Origin: Hyalomma asiaticum
Taxonomy: Eukaryota > Arthropoda > Arachnida > Ixodida > Ixodidae
Direction: 5' to 3'
NCBI GenBank assembly: GCA_013339685.2
Contig: CM023481.1
Location: forward strand, 118,217,454-118,281,453
Length of the DNA stretch: 64,000 nucleotides
Position 1 is the first letter of the stretch. Every line of letters starts with the position of its first letter. A program made the translations under genes and the position numbers. The notes below the pieces were generated by a model. It was not told the DNA's origin and searched no databases. It worked only from the letters and a program-made list of their open reading frames with translations. Positions 35,532-47,829 of the stretch are shown here, piece after piece.

Positions 35532-37002
35532 CCCGTTCGGCTTGTGCCCGCCGTGCCCGTGTGCGGGGCCTACACAGCGTGCGTTTTTTAAAACCAAAAG
35601 TGCATGCGTGCCCTGCACTCGCTTTTCCTTGCGTTGTGAGTGCCTAGGCAAAGTAGTTCCTGGAAATATGTAAAAATGTATTTGTTAATGTGCAAGTCTC
35701 ATAGATGCCATTGGAAGGTGTCCATAAATTACCTCGGCATTAACGTGAACGGTGCGTTTCAAAATTCACCATAAATATGGTTTCCCAAGAAGCCAACAAA
35801 TGCATGCCAGCAGCCTGTAAGAAATGATAAATGATTCCACACTTTAATGAAGGAGTGATTTTAGATGGGTTTATACCCTATGGGACTCCAATGTGCCGCC
35901 TTATCTGACTCGAACTCAAGAACAAGACTGGAGTTTAACCCAAATTCTTTCTTGGATAAGGTGGATTAAAGGACTAGCGTGGATTATAACTGAGTAAGGC
36001 ACATTAGTTTGCATTAAGACATTTTAAAGTACACTTATGTGGACTATGGTATATTAGAGTGGGTTACGATAGATTAAGGGAGATTAGGGTGGATTAAGGA
36101 GGATTACAGCAGATTAGGGTTGACTAAAGTGGATTAGTGTGGTATAAAATGGATTATGCCTTTAATGTATAGCTTAACTAGGCATAGATTAATAGTCTGA
36201 GCTCAATTAGGCTTGACTTAGTCTTAACCTAATTACCTCTGGCTTAATTAAGCTCGGGTTAATTAGGCTTAGCCTAATGAACTTAAACCACACTTTAAAT
36301 TGATCCGTTCGCCTTACTGCAGCGGAACACATTTTATTCCACATTAATCCGTTGACACCTATGGGTTCGAGTCCTGAAGGTCTTCCTTGTAAATTATAGA
36401 AGTCGTGCATTTAAGCCCAATAGGATGATTAACCAGTCTACAATCACTAATCAGCCATTAACTTAGCTGGGGTCTGCAGAACAAGGTGGATCAGCGTTGG
36501 TAGTTTCGCAGCTTATCCTGTCGCTATGGTATGCGCAACATCAAAGACAAGCAGCGCACTGGCAAAGGGAGTGCACACACCTCCAAGCCTAAACATGTGT
36601 GATGAACGAAAAGCAAGCTTCGAAAGATATAAAAAATGCAGTGATCGCAAGGGCACGCAACCGAGCCCAGGTGCGGAGTGAGCAGGCGGCCACAAGAGCG
36701 TGCTGCCAACAGCGCCCGGCAGTCATGTGCTTTTGATCAGCCACTGTGTATGACGTTGAAGCCTGGTGACGTACCGCGCTGGTGGGCAGGGCACCTCCTT
36801 CGTCGCCGCCCGCAAGAGCTCTATAGGCTCTATACTGCAGAGTTGAGACAGAACTGAAAAGGGAGCTTTTCTGGTCGCAATATCTTCGCTCCTAACAAGC
36901 TTTTTTGAAAAATTCTTTCAGCTCTGAACTTTTGGGGGGCTTTCAATACACACCCAGCTGCTTTCAAAACCAAGGCCAAGGTGTGGTTCAGGACCTTTTG
37001 AA
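35532..37002. other. Unassigned intron, partly repetitive
   Basis: No gene is seen. The segment 35930-36260 is filled with short imperfect ggatta-type and then ttaatta-type repeats. The rest shows no recognisable element. Confidence 0.5.
35930..36260. repeat. Irregular GGATTA/TTAATTA-rich repeat tract
   Basis: Units such as gtggatta, agattaggg, ggattaagg and gtggattag recur at 8-13 base spacing up to about 36160. They are followed by gcttaatta and ggcttgactta type words in the complementary sense. Confidence 0.65.
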
Positions 37003-37563
37003 TTAAAAGGGCAACTCCAGCAATTTTTCAGTGTCCACTAATCTCAATGAAATTTTCACTATACATTCTCCTCGGTACTGTAATATGTGCAAAGTCAGGC
37101 GGTCGTAACTCATTTAATTTTGCTGTGAATGGATTTTAAAAATTTTTAGCGGATTCTCACGTGGGCCACCCTGTGTTTTTGATGTCATCGCCTTCAATGC
37201 TGCCTAGCCAAGCCAGCGGGCTACCATAAGCAAAACTGCACTACTTCAGCGCTCCAATCATCGCTGTCACGTTCAGAAAAACTGGCATAACTCAATAAAT
37301 CATCAAATGACCTCGCCATCGGCATTTTTTCTGGCACCAGCTCCATATTTCTGATGGCAGGGAGGCTGTGACGTCATCGCATACGCTGCACGAAACATCT
37401 ACTAATTTCGGTTTCAGTTTGCACACGCCTTTCATTTGGTTATTTTAAATTATTGGTGCGTTTCTGAGCAAACTGAACTGCCCTGGTTGTTACAGGACTG
37501 TCAGTACCATTGGAAAACATTGATGTCGGAACATGGTGAAAAACCACCAGAGTTGCCCTTTAA
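37003..37563. mobile_element. TTAA-flanked TIR element, copy D
   Basis: The left end TTAAAAGGGCAACTCCAGCA and the right end accaccagagttgccctttaa are inverted with mismatches, and the element is 561 bp. A distinct subfamily from copies A-C, but with the same TTAA(A)AGGG beginning. Confidence 0.75.
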
Positions 37564-39154
37564 TGGCAAAACGATTTATAGCACTGTGCCGGCAGGTGCG
37601 TCTGAATGCCGGCGGTTCCGAGCCATGTGTCTTCGTCCACACCTACAGCACCTCTGGGTTACCTTTACTTGACATGCCTTTACTTGATGCTGCCTTGACA
37701 TTTGTACGTGCATTCTCTGTTCCATTTTGCAATATAGAACCAGTTGAAGGACTAGCGTTCTGCCTATCTGCTGTCCTGTCGTCCATGTTCCCTTTTCTTT
37801 TGTTAGCACTGGGAATGCAACTTACAAGTCTACATTCCAGCTAGCCCAGCTAACCGCTTTGAGTGATACGTTCTGTGCCAAACACCTGTTTTTCGGGTGT
37901 ATTGCGCCATGGCTGTGCCGAAACCAACAGACATGGCCTTATGGCCTTATGGCTGCACCGAAACCAACAGACGTGGCATTCACCGGTGGAACTTTCGCAG
38001 GTTCACTCTAGGCGGAATTCTAATCTGTTTTGAGACTGAAACTGTATTGTTCTAAGCTACCAAGTCAAGCCAATTTTCGTCCACTGCTAGTGGCTTGAGT
38101 ACATGTCCGGCAGCTTTATGGGGTGCCGTGGTGCCAGCATGCTCTGTATTCCTGGTTATTGATTCATCGGTGTGTGCCAGTCACCAAAAACTGTGAAACA
38201 TGCCAGCTCGCTAACTGTTGTGGGCCCAGTAAACTACAGTGAAAACGAAGTGCCTCTTGAAAAGTATCAGACTAAGTGCATACTCTTCGCTAACATCTAT
38301 GGTGTCGTTTTCTTGAATATGAATGTAGTGCTTAGAAATTACAACTGTGTCAGTCTTGGGTAGTGTTTCCTTTGTCTGAAGCTTCTCCATATATTGCTGT
38401 TCACCATTAATTTCCCAGTGTCACTTACACATATAGCAATTTTTTTGTGATTGCTGACCGCATCCACAGTATATGTCACCCTTTATCTTTAGTTTGACAA
38501 GCTAAAGGGCCAAAGTATTAGAATTCAGGAAGAATGCATGACGTGAACAATCTGAAAGTGACCGTGTTTGACACATTATGGAAGGAACACAGCCAGCACT
38601 CTGTTTCACCCGTACTTGCTTCACACGTGGCAGTCTCGAAGCGCTGTTTGATTGACATGCCCGAGAAGCAACGCCTGTGCCATTTCGCATTTAGTATTGT
38701 CACATAATGATGCCACTCATTAAGTCATTATTTTATTGGGGCATAATTTGAAACTTGTCTGTGCAGTAAAAATCTAATTCTCAGTTTTCCAAAAGTGACT
38801 GATGATATGAAATGTGGTTATGCGAATGTGACAGTTGTGTGCTTGTCGCAGTACAGGATATATATTACCAGCTCATGTTCGTTTGCATATCTGCATGGGA
38901 ATGTTGTTTCACTATATGTAAGCAAATTGCTCATTCTGGCTGCCTAGTCCAAGAAGTGTGTAATGCTCTTATGCTTTGTATTACCTCATTTTAATTAGTC
39001 TTATTTGCTGCTTACATCACGTCAATATGTGGCATGACATCAGGCCAATGGAGCAAGAATATCCGAGATTGCACAATGTAACATAAACTCTAAAAAAAAG
39101 CAGATGCTTTAGTGATGTTGTGGTCCAAGCTTGTGTTTGCCATCTTGCAAACTC
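37564..39154. other. Unassigned intron, possible gag scrap
   Basis: The minus strand near 37600-37800 reads RCCRCGRRHMARNRRHSDA, which resembles a damaged retrotransposon gag zinc knuckle (C-x2-C-x3-H). It could belong with the gypsy remnant at 30130-33720, but insertions intervene and the link is speculative. The rest shows nothing recognisable. Confidence 0.35.
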
Positions 39155-39340
39155 AGCCCCACCACAGTGGTCTAAGTTCTTTGGCATTTGGCAGCTGATC
39201 CGGAGGTCGTGAGATGGAATCCTGGCAGCGGCTGCTGCATTTTGCTGGAGGCAAAATGTTGAGGCCCATGTGCTGTGCAGTGTTAAAGAACCCCAGGTGG
39301 TTGACATTTCAGGAGCCCTCCACTATGGCGCCACACATAG
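39150..39340 (+). mobile_element. Ruka-type SINE
   Basis: It contains ccaccacagtggtctaa (A-box region) and ggaggtcgtgagatggaatcc (B box). These are followed by tgctggaggcaaaatgttgag, gttaaagaaccccaggtgg and aggagccctccactatggc. The A-rich terminal tail is lost. Confidence 0.8.
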
Positions 39341-39496
39341 TCATATCGCACTTAGAACTTTATACAGTCAAGAATGCCATGTCACATGATAGCACACATG
39401 CTCTTAGTGACCTCGAAATATCGGACGTGCTGCAACTGGACACTCGAATGTCAATTATGGTTGTGGACCAAAAGGGGTTACCAAACACTCACTTTT

Positions 39497-40223
39497 TTAA
39501 ATGGACTGTCTACCGTCCTTCATCGCTCTCCCATTTTGTGGCTTAATAGAAAGCATACCTTTCGAGGTGTCCCAGCCTGCAGTGGTTTCACTAGAAAGGG
39601 AGTAGAAATAATTAAAACAGAATTTTTTCATCTACGAAGTCTCTTTTTTTCTAAATGTAAAGACGCCGACAACAATGGTTACTGGGGAGCCACTCTTTCG
39701 GGAACGGCCGGCCTCTTCCCAACAGGAACCGGTTCCAAGAATGTCATTCCAGAGGTGACGAAGAGGAGAGGCGAGGGAAAGTCGGCGCGCTGACGTGCGC
39801 CTCGAACATTCTGAAAACAAGGCAGAGCTGCGTCCATGACAAGCGCAAGACTACGTGCCAATAGAGGCAGATGAATTCGAAGGCAGCACCACGTGTACCT
39901 CCTCAAAAGCAGCAGAAAGAAGGAATTGCTCTTGCAAGCTATAAAAAGGTGTCTTATAGGGTGAAGTACACTTGTAAGGCATAAATAATTGTTTTTCAGC
40001 AGAATATGTATACCTGCATCAGTTTGTTCTGTTACACTTGGAAATTGAGAAACACGCTGTTGGCTGACGCTAGTGGCGTATTTTGCACCACTTTCAGAGA
40101 AAAATTAAAAACATATTTCTTTTTTTGTGGGGTAAAAGCGTACTCATTCCCTTAAATCTGATGTACAATCTTCCCATTTTTACCACAATCTAAATCTTTC
40201 CGAGCAGTAGGCAGTCCCTTTAA
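39497..40223. mobile_element. TTAA-flanked TIR element, copy E
   Basis: The left end TTAAATGGACTGTCTACCGT and the right end agtaggcagtccctttaa are inverted with mismatches, and the element is 727 bp. An interrupted relative begins at 2273. Confidence 0.7.
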
Positions 40224-40535
40224 AGAAAACAGATGTTTTACGTTTGGCAGCCATTTGGCAACCAGAGAAGAGCTATGTGGCATGGCTGCGAAGCACACGT
40301 CATCATTGCTAAGGCAGCTGCCATGTCGGGATGTGGACGGAAATGTGTGTTTCTTATGTCTTTAGTGGGTGAGCATTTGAGACACTGGTGACAAATGGAG
40401 CGCAATGGAAATAGAATTTCCTGCTCCAAAAGCACATGTTCCTGCTCTGAACTTCTAGGTTTCCTGCTACAAGAGCTGCTCCAAAACACGAGGAGTCGCT
40501 TCCATCATTGAACAGCGCCAAAGAAAACAAGGACA

Positions 40536-40591
40536 TGAAGAGAGATGACAAGAATATCGAGCGCCCTCTGTATTCTTGTCATCTCTCTTCA
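40536..40591. repeat. Perfect 21-bp foldback
   Basis: Arm 40536-40556 (tgaagagagatgacaagaat then a) pairs exactly with 40571-40591 over a 14-base loop (tcgagcgccctctg). It lies 160 bp upstream of a GCC2 exon. Confidence 0.93.
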
Positions 40592-40753
40592 CATTATTGT
40601 TTTATTTGGGACTGTTTTTGTGTAACCTGGTACTATGTCTTAACTTGAAAGATTAAACTGAATAGCTGAATAAAACAGACTGATGCATAGGCACCAAACA
40701 AACTTCTTGTGTCACATTTTAAGGATTTCTTGCCATGCTTTTTGTGAATGCAG

Positions 40754-40954
40754 GCTTGGGAGCAATGCAAAGCTAAACTGGAAGCCAAGTTGACCTCAAT
40801 GGAGTCTCAAGCTAGTGAGGCAAAGGAACAGGAAGAAAAGTTGCTGTGCCAGATCAAGGTTCTTGAGGAACAGGTCTTGGAGGCCAACAAGCAGTTGTTT
40901 GCTGAAAAAGAACAGCATTCTAGGACTGCCACGCAGCTGGAGAAAGTACAAAAG
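40754..40954 (+). CDS. GCC2: GCC2 golgin, coiled-coil exon with uncertain donor
   Basis: The acceptor aatgcag ends at 40753. The frame starts AWEQCKAKLEAKL and runs through QEEKLLCQIKVLEEQ to TATQLEKVQK. The 3' boundary is not certain. AAG|GCAGGC at 40955 would be a second GC-type donor; GGC|GTATTC at 40961 and AAA|GTACAA at 40946 are weak GT alternatives. All keep phase 0, so the next exon cannot decide. The equivalent region of vertebrate GCC2 also has a KELEAEK-type coiled coil just before the MEIADYER motif. Confidence 0.78.
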
Positions 40955-40989
40955 GCAGGCGTATTCTTATTACTTGTACATTGTGTGGG

Positions 40990-41170
40990 CTCAGGGCTAG
41001 TGGTCGGCCAGAGCTCTCAGAGAGAACACAGAGGCAGCAAGACCACAAGCATCTTTACTCTTCTGAGGCCCAGGCCAGACTGCCGGCTGCTGCAGCCAGC
41101 CAAGCACGAGCATGAGCGAGCCGAGCACGAGCTGAGCTCAGGCAGCCCCTCGTCGTCATCGGCTTCCCCA
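40990..41170. other. Repeat-like GC-rich segment after exon
   Basis: It contains agagctctcagagagaacac, caagcatctttactcttctg and gagcgagccgagcacgagc. The composition differs sharply from the AT-rich intron around it, and it reads like part of an LTR or other retroelement, but I could not identify it. Confidence 0.3.
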
Positions 41171-41615
41171 CAATTGTGTGTGTATCTAAATGTGGATTAG
41201 CAGAAAAATCGGAAAAAGGAAGTGAAATACTGTATGTTCAACTCTTTTGTTACCATGGGAATTTGGCTGTTTTTTTGTATGTCGGAGTTTGTAATTTTTT
41301 CTGCAACAGCCGCTGGGTTTACATGGGCATGCAATATATCAAAGTGAAGAAGAATAAAGATGCTATCAAATGGCGTTCACTTTAGTACAATCGGTGAAGG
41401 ACATATTTTCTTAAAAAGATTACAAACTAAGGAAAAATTGAAAATCTTCATAAAAGTTGTTCAACAAGCAGTCATATTTTCGGAAAAAAATTTTTTTAGC
41501 AAATTTTGAAATCTACATATTTTTAGAGTGTTACTGGGCATATTCTCTGTGTACAGAATTACAATCATAGATTGATGGCTTGTTGAGTTATAAACAAATA
41601 CACAATACGTAGTGA

Positions 41616-43580
41616 AATAGGCAAGTATATAGCACATTTTAGTTAATATATATTTTTTTCCCAAGAAAAACATTAAAGACATAAATTCATATACGGGAAC
41701 AGAAGTCTTCAGTGCACACCTGAAAGGTATAGCTTTGAAAATAAACAGCAATTTAAAAAGTATGTAATTAATAGAATGACGTTAAAATAAACAAATGCAA
41801 ATTAGTTACTAACTGATCCAAGCTGAACTCTCATGGTAGCGACTTCAATACCCGCATCGCCACTGCTTGAAGAACCAGAGAGAATGCGTCCAAGCCTCAC
41901 AGGAATCAAGCAGACCTGCCCTCTTCTGTGCCTCACCGCACGGCTGATGTGCACTTCAACTGCTTCAACCTTTGAGCTTGTGCACTCTTTAAAAATTCCT
42001 GCCAAACGATGGGATCTTGAACCGTGCAGAAACAGCAAATACAGTTCATGTACTATTGACTAGACAGCACTACAAGTCTAGGAGCACACTAAATTGTTGC
42101 TAAATTTGATGGATGGGTTTCGACAGTATACCGATGCATATACCAAACAATCCACCGCGCTCCTGGACTTGTAGTGCCATCTAGGAACTATGACTTGTAC
42201 ATGAACTTTAGAGTGACACACACTTCCTGAGGCGCAGTACACGGCCCGCCGCCGCCATCAGAGTGGCCGGAGAGAGTGCCAGTGAGTGCCGGCACTAACA
42301 CCAAATGCAGTCCTCTCGCAGTAATAATAAAGAGAAGTGAAACTGAAACTGCTGGAAAGTGGCTGAGAAGGCCAGATCAACAAGCTAGACACATACCGTA
42401 TCTTCAGAAATGAGCTGTGATTAAATAAAACTGCCCGAACTCCGAGCCAGAGCTCACTGGTTAATAGCCGGAGTCATTCTCACGTGATTATCACTGCCAA
42501 ACATTCAATTGTAACACTGACGATGTACTTCGATAGTTGACTTCTTAGGAATTGTTTCATAATAAAACATTGATATTAATGGGGCACAAATTCAAGTGGC
42601 GCATTCTTTCTAAAGTGTGGCAGCCATGCTGCCTTTTGCAATAACACACACATGTTAGTTTGCAAGAAAGCCTCTGAAAAATTGCAATGTTTCCAGAGCG
42701 TGAATATTTGAACAGTCTGTGAAAAAGCAGTGCCTGAACTAAACGTGAGGTGCAGCTGCATGCCCGAGAAACAATTTTAATGTGTTGGCAGCTCTACTCA
42801 TCGATCACCGGTGATCAATTTGAATAGGTGTGGTAACGAAAGTTAACACATTACAGTGGTGCTCCTGCTGCACCATTTGTGAAAAACTGCCAAAGCCTGC
42901 TACATTCTGCTACACTTCCCCAAAATATGGCAAATCTGTGCCTACCCCATGTTGAAGAACGCACTTATGCCAGTGGCAGATTCAAGGGGAAAGGGGGGGG
43001 GGGGGGAATTTTTGGCATGTGGAATTTCCATCTCTGTCTTTGGCAAGCAAAGCACCTCCCACTTCTTTCCTTTTTGTTATACACACAACGCGTTTTTCAG
43101 AAAACTGCTTCTTCTACCTCTATGCCCACTTTTTTTTTTTTTCACGAGTATGTACTGGCTAGCCTAAGTCTTCACTGTTTGGCTAAAGAAGCTGCTGCCT
43201 TTGTGGAAGCAAAGTAATCACCTCCTCCCCCTCCTGGGGCCATCAGCACTGTAGCATGGAGCTCTTCTGCCCCCTTCCTCAGAGACAGGTGCTTCGTCCC
43301 TACTGGTACGAGTTATCTCCCTTTTTTCTTTTTCTTTTTTGGAAAATCTGTTAGGAGGCGCCGTCGATGGATTCTATTCCTCAAACACTGCTCCCCGCTT
43401 TACCCTCGTCGCTTGTGCTCTTTATGCTACACAGAGTCTTTACACTCCATCTCCCCATCTGTGGGGAGACAACAAGTCTCTTTGGATGCTTCCAAACCCT
43501 GCTGGCATTGCATGAGGTCAAGTGCCAACCTACACACATATGGATAGCACCATTATAATAAGTCAAACACTGCTGTGATT
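41616..43580 (+). repeat. Tandem duplication, first unit (about 1,965 bp)
   Basis: Nearly identical to 43581-45550, in direct orientation and immediately adjacent. Only a handful of substitutions are seen (for example ggtagcgact/ggtaacgact, catacc/catggc, acgatg/acgacg), plus length changes in poly-G and poly-T runs. No exon lies inside. Confidence 0.95.
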
Positions 43581-45550
43581 AATAGGCAAGTATATAGCAC
43601 ATTTTAGTTAATATATATTTTTTTCCCAAGAAAAACATTAAAGACATAAATTCATATACGGGAACAGAAGTCTTCAGTGCACACCTGAAAGGTATAGCTT
43701 TGAAAATAAACAGCAATTTAAAAAGTATGTAATTAATAGAATGACGTTAAAATAAACAAATGCAAATTAGTTACTAACTGATCCAAGCTGAACTCTCATG
43801 GTAACGACTTCAATACCCGCATCGCCACTGCTTGAAGAACCAGAGAGAATGCGTCCAAGCCTCACAGGAATCAAGCAGACCTGCCCTCTTCTGTGCCTCA
43901 CCGCACGGCTGATGTGCACTTCAACTGCTTCAACCTTTGAGCTTGTGCACTCTTTAAAAATTCCTTCCAAACGATGGGATCTTGAACCGTGCAGAAACAG
44001 CAAATACAGTTCATGTACTATTGACTAGACAGCACTACAAGTCTAGGAGCACACTAAATTGTTGCTAAATTTGATGGATGGGTTTCGACAGTATACCGAT
44101 GCATATACCAAACAATCCACCGCGCTCCTGGACTTGTAGTGCCATCTAGGAACTATGACTTGTACATGAACTTTAGAGTGACACACACTTCCTGAGGCGC
44201 AGTACACGGCCCGCCGCCGCCATCAGAGTGGCCGGAGAGAGTGCCAGTGAGTGCCGGCACTAACACCAAATGCAGTCCTCTCGCAGTAATAATAAAGAGA
44301 AGTGAAACTGAAACTGCTGGAAAGTGGCTGAGAAGGCCAGATCAACAAGCTAGACACATGGCGTATCTTCAGAAATGAGCTGTGATTAAATAAAACTGCC
44401 CGAACTCCGAGCCAGAGCTCACTGGTTAATAGCCGGAGTCATTCTCACGTGATTATCACTGCCAAACATTCAATTGTAACACTGACGACGTACTTCGATA
44501 GTTGACTTCTTAGGAATTGTTTCATAATAAAACATTGATATTAATGGGGCACAAATTCAAGTGGCGCATTCTTTCTAAAGTGTGGCAGCCATGCTGCCTT
44601 TTGCAATAACACACACATGTTAGTTTGCAAGAAAGCCTCTGAAAAATTGCAATGTTTCCAGAGCGTGAATATTTGAACAGTCTGTGAAAAAGCAGTGCCT
44701 GAACTAAACGTGAGGTGCAGCTGCATGCCCGAGAAACAATTTTAATGTGTTGGCAGCTCTACTCATCGATCACCGGTGATCAATTTGAATAGGTGTGGTA
44801 ACGAAAGTTAACACATTACAGTGGTGCTCCTGCTGCACCATTTGTGAAAAACTGCCAAAGCCTGCTACATTCTGCTACACTTCCCCAAAATATGGCAAAT
44901 CTGTGCCTACCCCATGTTGAAGAACGCACTTATGCCAGTGGCAGATTCAAGGGGAAAGGGGGGGGGGGGGGAATTTTTGGCATGTGGAATTTCCATCTCT
45001 GTCTTTGGCAAGCAAAGCACCTCCCACTTCTTTCCTTTTTTGTTATACACACAACGCGTTTTTCAGAAAACTGCTTCTTCTACCTCTATGCCCACTTTTT
45101 TTTTTTTTTTCACGAGTATGTACTGGCTAGCCTAAGTCTTCACTGTTTGGCTAAAGAAGCTGCTGCCTTTGTGGAAGCAAAGTAATCACCTCCTCCCCCC
45201 TCCTGGGGCCATCAGCACTGTAGCATGGAGCTCTTCTGCCCCCCTTCCTCAGAGACAGGTGCTTCGTCCCTACTGGTACGAGTTATCTCCCTTTTTTCTT
45301 TTTCTTTTTTGGAAAATCTGTTAGGAGGCGCCGTCGATGGATTCTATTCCTCAAACACTGCTCCCCGCTTTACCCTCGTCGCTTGTGCTCTTTATGCTAC
45401 ACAGAGTCTTTACACTCCATCTCCCCATCTGTGGGGAGACAACAAGTCTCTTTGGATGCTTCCAAACCCTGCTGGCATTGCATGAGGTCAAGTGCCAACC
45501 TACACACATATGGATAGCACCATTATAATAAGTCAAACACTGCTGTGATT
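43581..45550 (+). repeat. Tandem duplication, second unit
   Basis: It starts at ataggcaagtatatagcac, as the first unit does. It ends at tgctgtgattagtaggctag, where the sequence returns to single-copy intron. The short shared word taggc(a/t)agta at the junctions could be microhomology. An assembly duplication of two haplotypes is an alternative. Confidence 0.95.
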
Positions 45551-45989
45551 AGTAGGCTAGTAAATATATCACTTTTACACAGTGTTTAGTATCATCATGT
45601 AGCTGAGAACAAAACTTGATGATGATAATTTAAACAACATATTTACTAGGAAGCTTCTAAGCATAAATTGTTTAGAAAGAAAATGAAGATACAGCACAAA
45701 TCGATGAACAACTGTGTAGTCGTTGCATAAACCTGTAACTGTACTACTTGGCACATTGTTTAGGATCATTGTGTAAGTTTTGAATAAAACTTGATAAGTG
45801 GAGAGATATAAGTGTTTCTCAAGTCAGATCACTTTGAGGGATACTTTTTCTTTCATGTATTTTTCCCAGTCATCCACTGTAACAAGCTCTGTTGCATGTG
45901 ACAAAATGCCACAATGCTACTGCTTCATTTAATATGTCATGAAGGCTGTAATGCAATAGTCTGTTCTTGTTTGCTCACTCTTTTTGCAG

Positions 45990-46152
45990 GAGTCTAAAAT
46001 GCACACGCTTCTAAACTTGGAGATCGCCGACTATGAGCGTACTGTGGCTGAACTGAACAACCTTTTAAAAGAAAAAAATGATGAGGTTGACAACACCAGG
46101 AAAGAGTCATTGGCTTACCAGTCGAAAATTGCCAACCTTGTCGAGCACATCA
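45990..46152 (+). CDS. GCC2: GCC2 golgin, diagnostic LEIADYER exon
   Basis: The acceptor tttttgcag ends at 45989; the donor A|GTGAGT follows 46152. 163 bases end in phase 1, and the next exon at 52765 completes an AGT serine. The sequence contains LLNLEIADYERTVAELNNLL, matching vertebrate GCC2 LMNMEIADYERLMKELNQKL. This is the strongest homology seen in the window and the main reason for naming the gene. In mammals the GRIP domain follows several hundred residues later; it is not reached here. Confidence 0.92.
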
Positions 46153-47309
46153 GTGAGTGTTCTTTGTGGATTTCTTTATTTGAGTTATGGGCACATATAA
46201 TATAGTCAGCAGTATTTCAGTATAATGAAACCTCATTGATGTGACTTCATCTAATGTGTTTTTTCCCTGGACAGCACCGCATAGGCTCAATGTATTTTCA
46301 TATGGTTGTTATGATACCACTTTCACCTGAAATTGGATAACACAATTGCAATTACATTCCAACAAACCACGAACAACATGCTGAAAGCCTTCTACAATAG
46401 TGGGAAAATGCTTGCTGCATGTTGGTGGTGGCAAAATGCAAGCCACAAAAGCTGCCAGCAAGCAAGCCAATCGTGCCATTAGAGAGATCAATCCTGGGTC
46501 AATCTAAATTGCACCATGGTGGAAAGTGAGCCACGAGCAAAGGAGACCAATGAGAAATGCCTCTAATGACATAATGCATGGGAAAGCTGCCATATGCTAC
46601 TTTCATACTCGTGAACAGAGCTTGTTTATGTTCTCTATAAACAACTTCTCAAAAGAACTTCTTTGTGAACATTGGAAAAAGGAAGTTAGTTAATATAGAC
46701 TAGCTAATTTAAGGTTGCTGAATAAAATTGTGTTCGCTGCAGTTCATGTGATGTTGAGTAATGCTGTTCCGCATAACACCTGCGTTATGAAATGAAAAAT
46801 TGGTCTCTCAGGCAGAATCTCAATGGGAAGAAAAGGCACGAGTAAAGTGTTGAGGGCACACTCATTTAGGTACACAGTAAAAGCCTTTGGATATGACATT
46901 TTCCTTTTTTGGGTGGGTGTGTGACAGCATAGTGACAATTAAGGAACTGCACAGCAACTTCTCGGCATGCGATAATGTGAGAATGTGTTTAGTTTGAGCA
47001 CTGACTTTGGGTTGGTTGCTTCCAGGATTGCTTGCTAGCTAACAAGTGTTTTGTTGGAATTGGGTAATAGCTGGCATAAATCAAGAGCAAGCGGCATTTG
47101 GATCAAATACACTTCTTCCAATCGTTGTTGTGTATAAGAGTTGCAGTCAAATAAACGAGTTGAAGTAAGCAAAGGCTTCATTTCAAGTTTTGATATAAAT
47201 GGCACACTTCCGGGAGAAGACGACTGTCATGTGAACCCTGTATATCTATGCACATACATTTTAATGAAATCATGGCTGCGCTGCCTTTTTAACATGAAAG
47301 TGTTTTCTG

Positions 47310-47510
47310 CAGGGGTCCACCACTGCTTTATTACGTCACTTCCGTAATGGGTATGATGCAGTAAAAAGTTACATAAACAATGACAAAGAAAAAGCAAGCA
47401 TAAAATTTTTTCACTAATGCGGCCGGGACCGAACCCACAATCGCTCGAACTGTGACGAAAAGTGCCCGCCATGCTGCTGGCTGAGCTATCCTTCGCCATG
47501 CTAGAAGGAG
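47310..47510 (-). mobile_element. tRNA-derived SINE, second family, copy 1
   Basis: On the minus strand, an A-box-like gaaggatagctcagccagc is followed by a B-box-like gtgggttcggtcccgg. The tail region (cagtaaaa, cgtaatg, tggaccc) is shared with the copy at 49640-49890. Confidence 0.7.
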
Positions 47511-47829
47511 TATGAACATGCCTTATAACCCTTCATTTAAACTTTCTCTCTCCTTCTCGGTGTGTTCTCCATTGGCTGGCACCTTGGCAACACCTAGAAG
47601 CTCTACAGCGAAATATTGTCGTAGCACCAAAGAGCACCTATAGTTCGGCCTGGGTAGGGTAGCGCCAGCACTCTTGCTGAGCCTACCCTTCCCCGAAAGC
47701 GTAGCTCGGTGCAATTCGGTCAGCGCAGCTTGGTGCTTGCGGTGACTGTATTCAATGTGGACGCTACTATACTCCGTTTCACTAGTTCCATGGAACAGAT
47801 AGGTGAGGTGACAACAACCCACCCACATG

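Noticed and set aside
41077..41170. Continuation of the exon at 40754 through the open frame to 41200
   Set aside because: The frame stays open but loses coiled-coil character after about 40960 and enters GC-rich, repeat-like sequence; splice phase supports ending near 40954.
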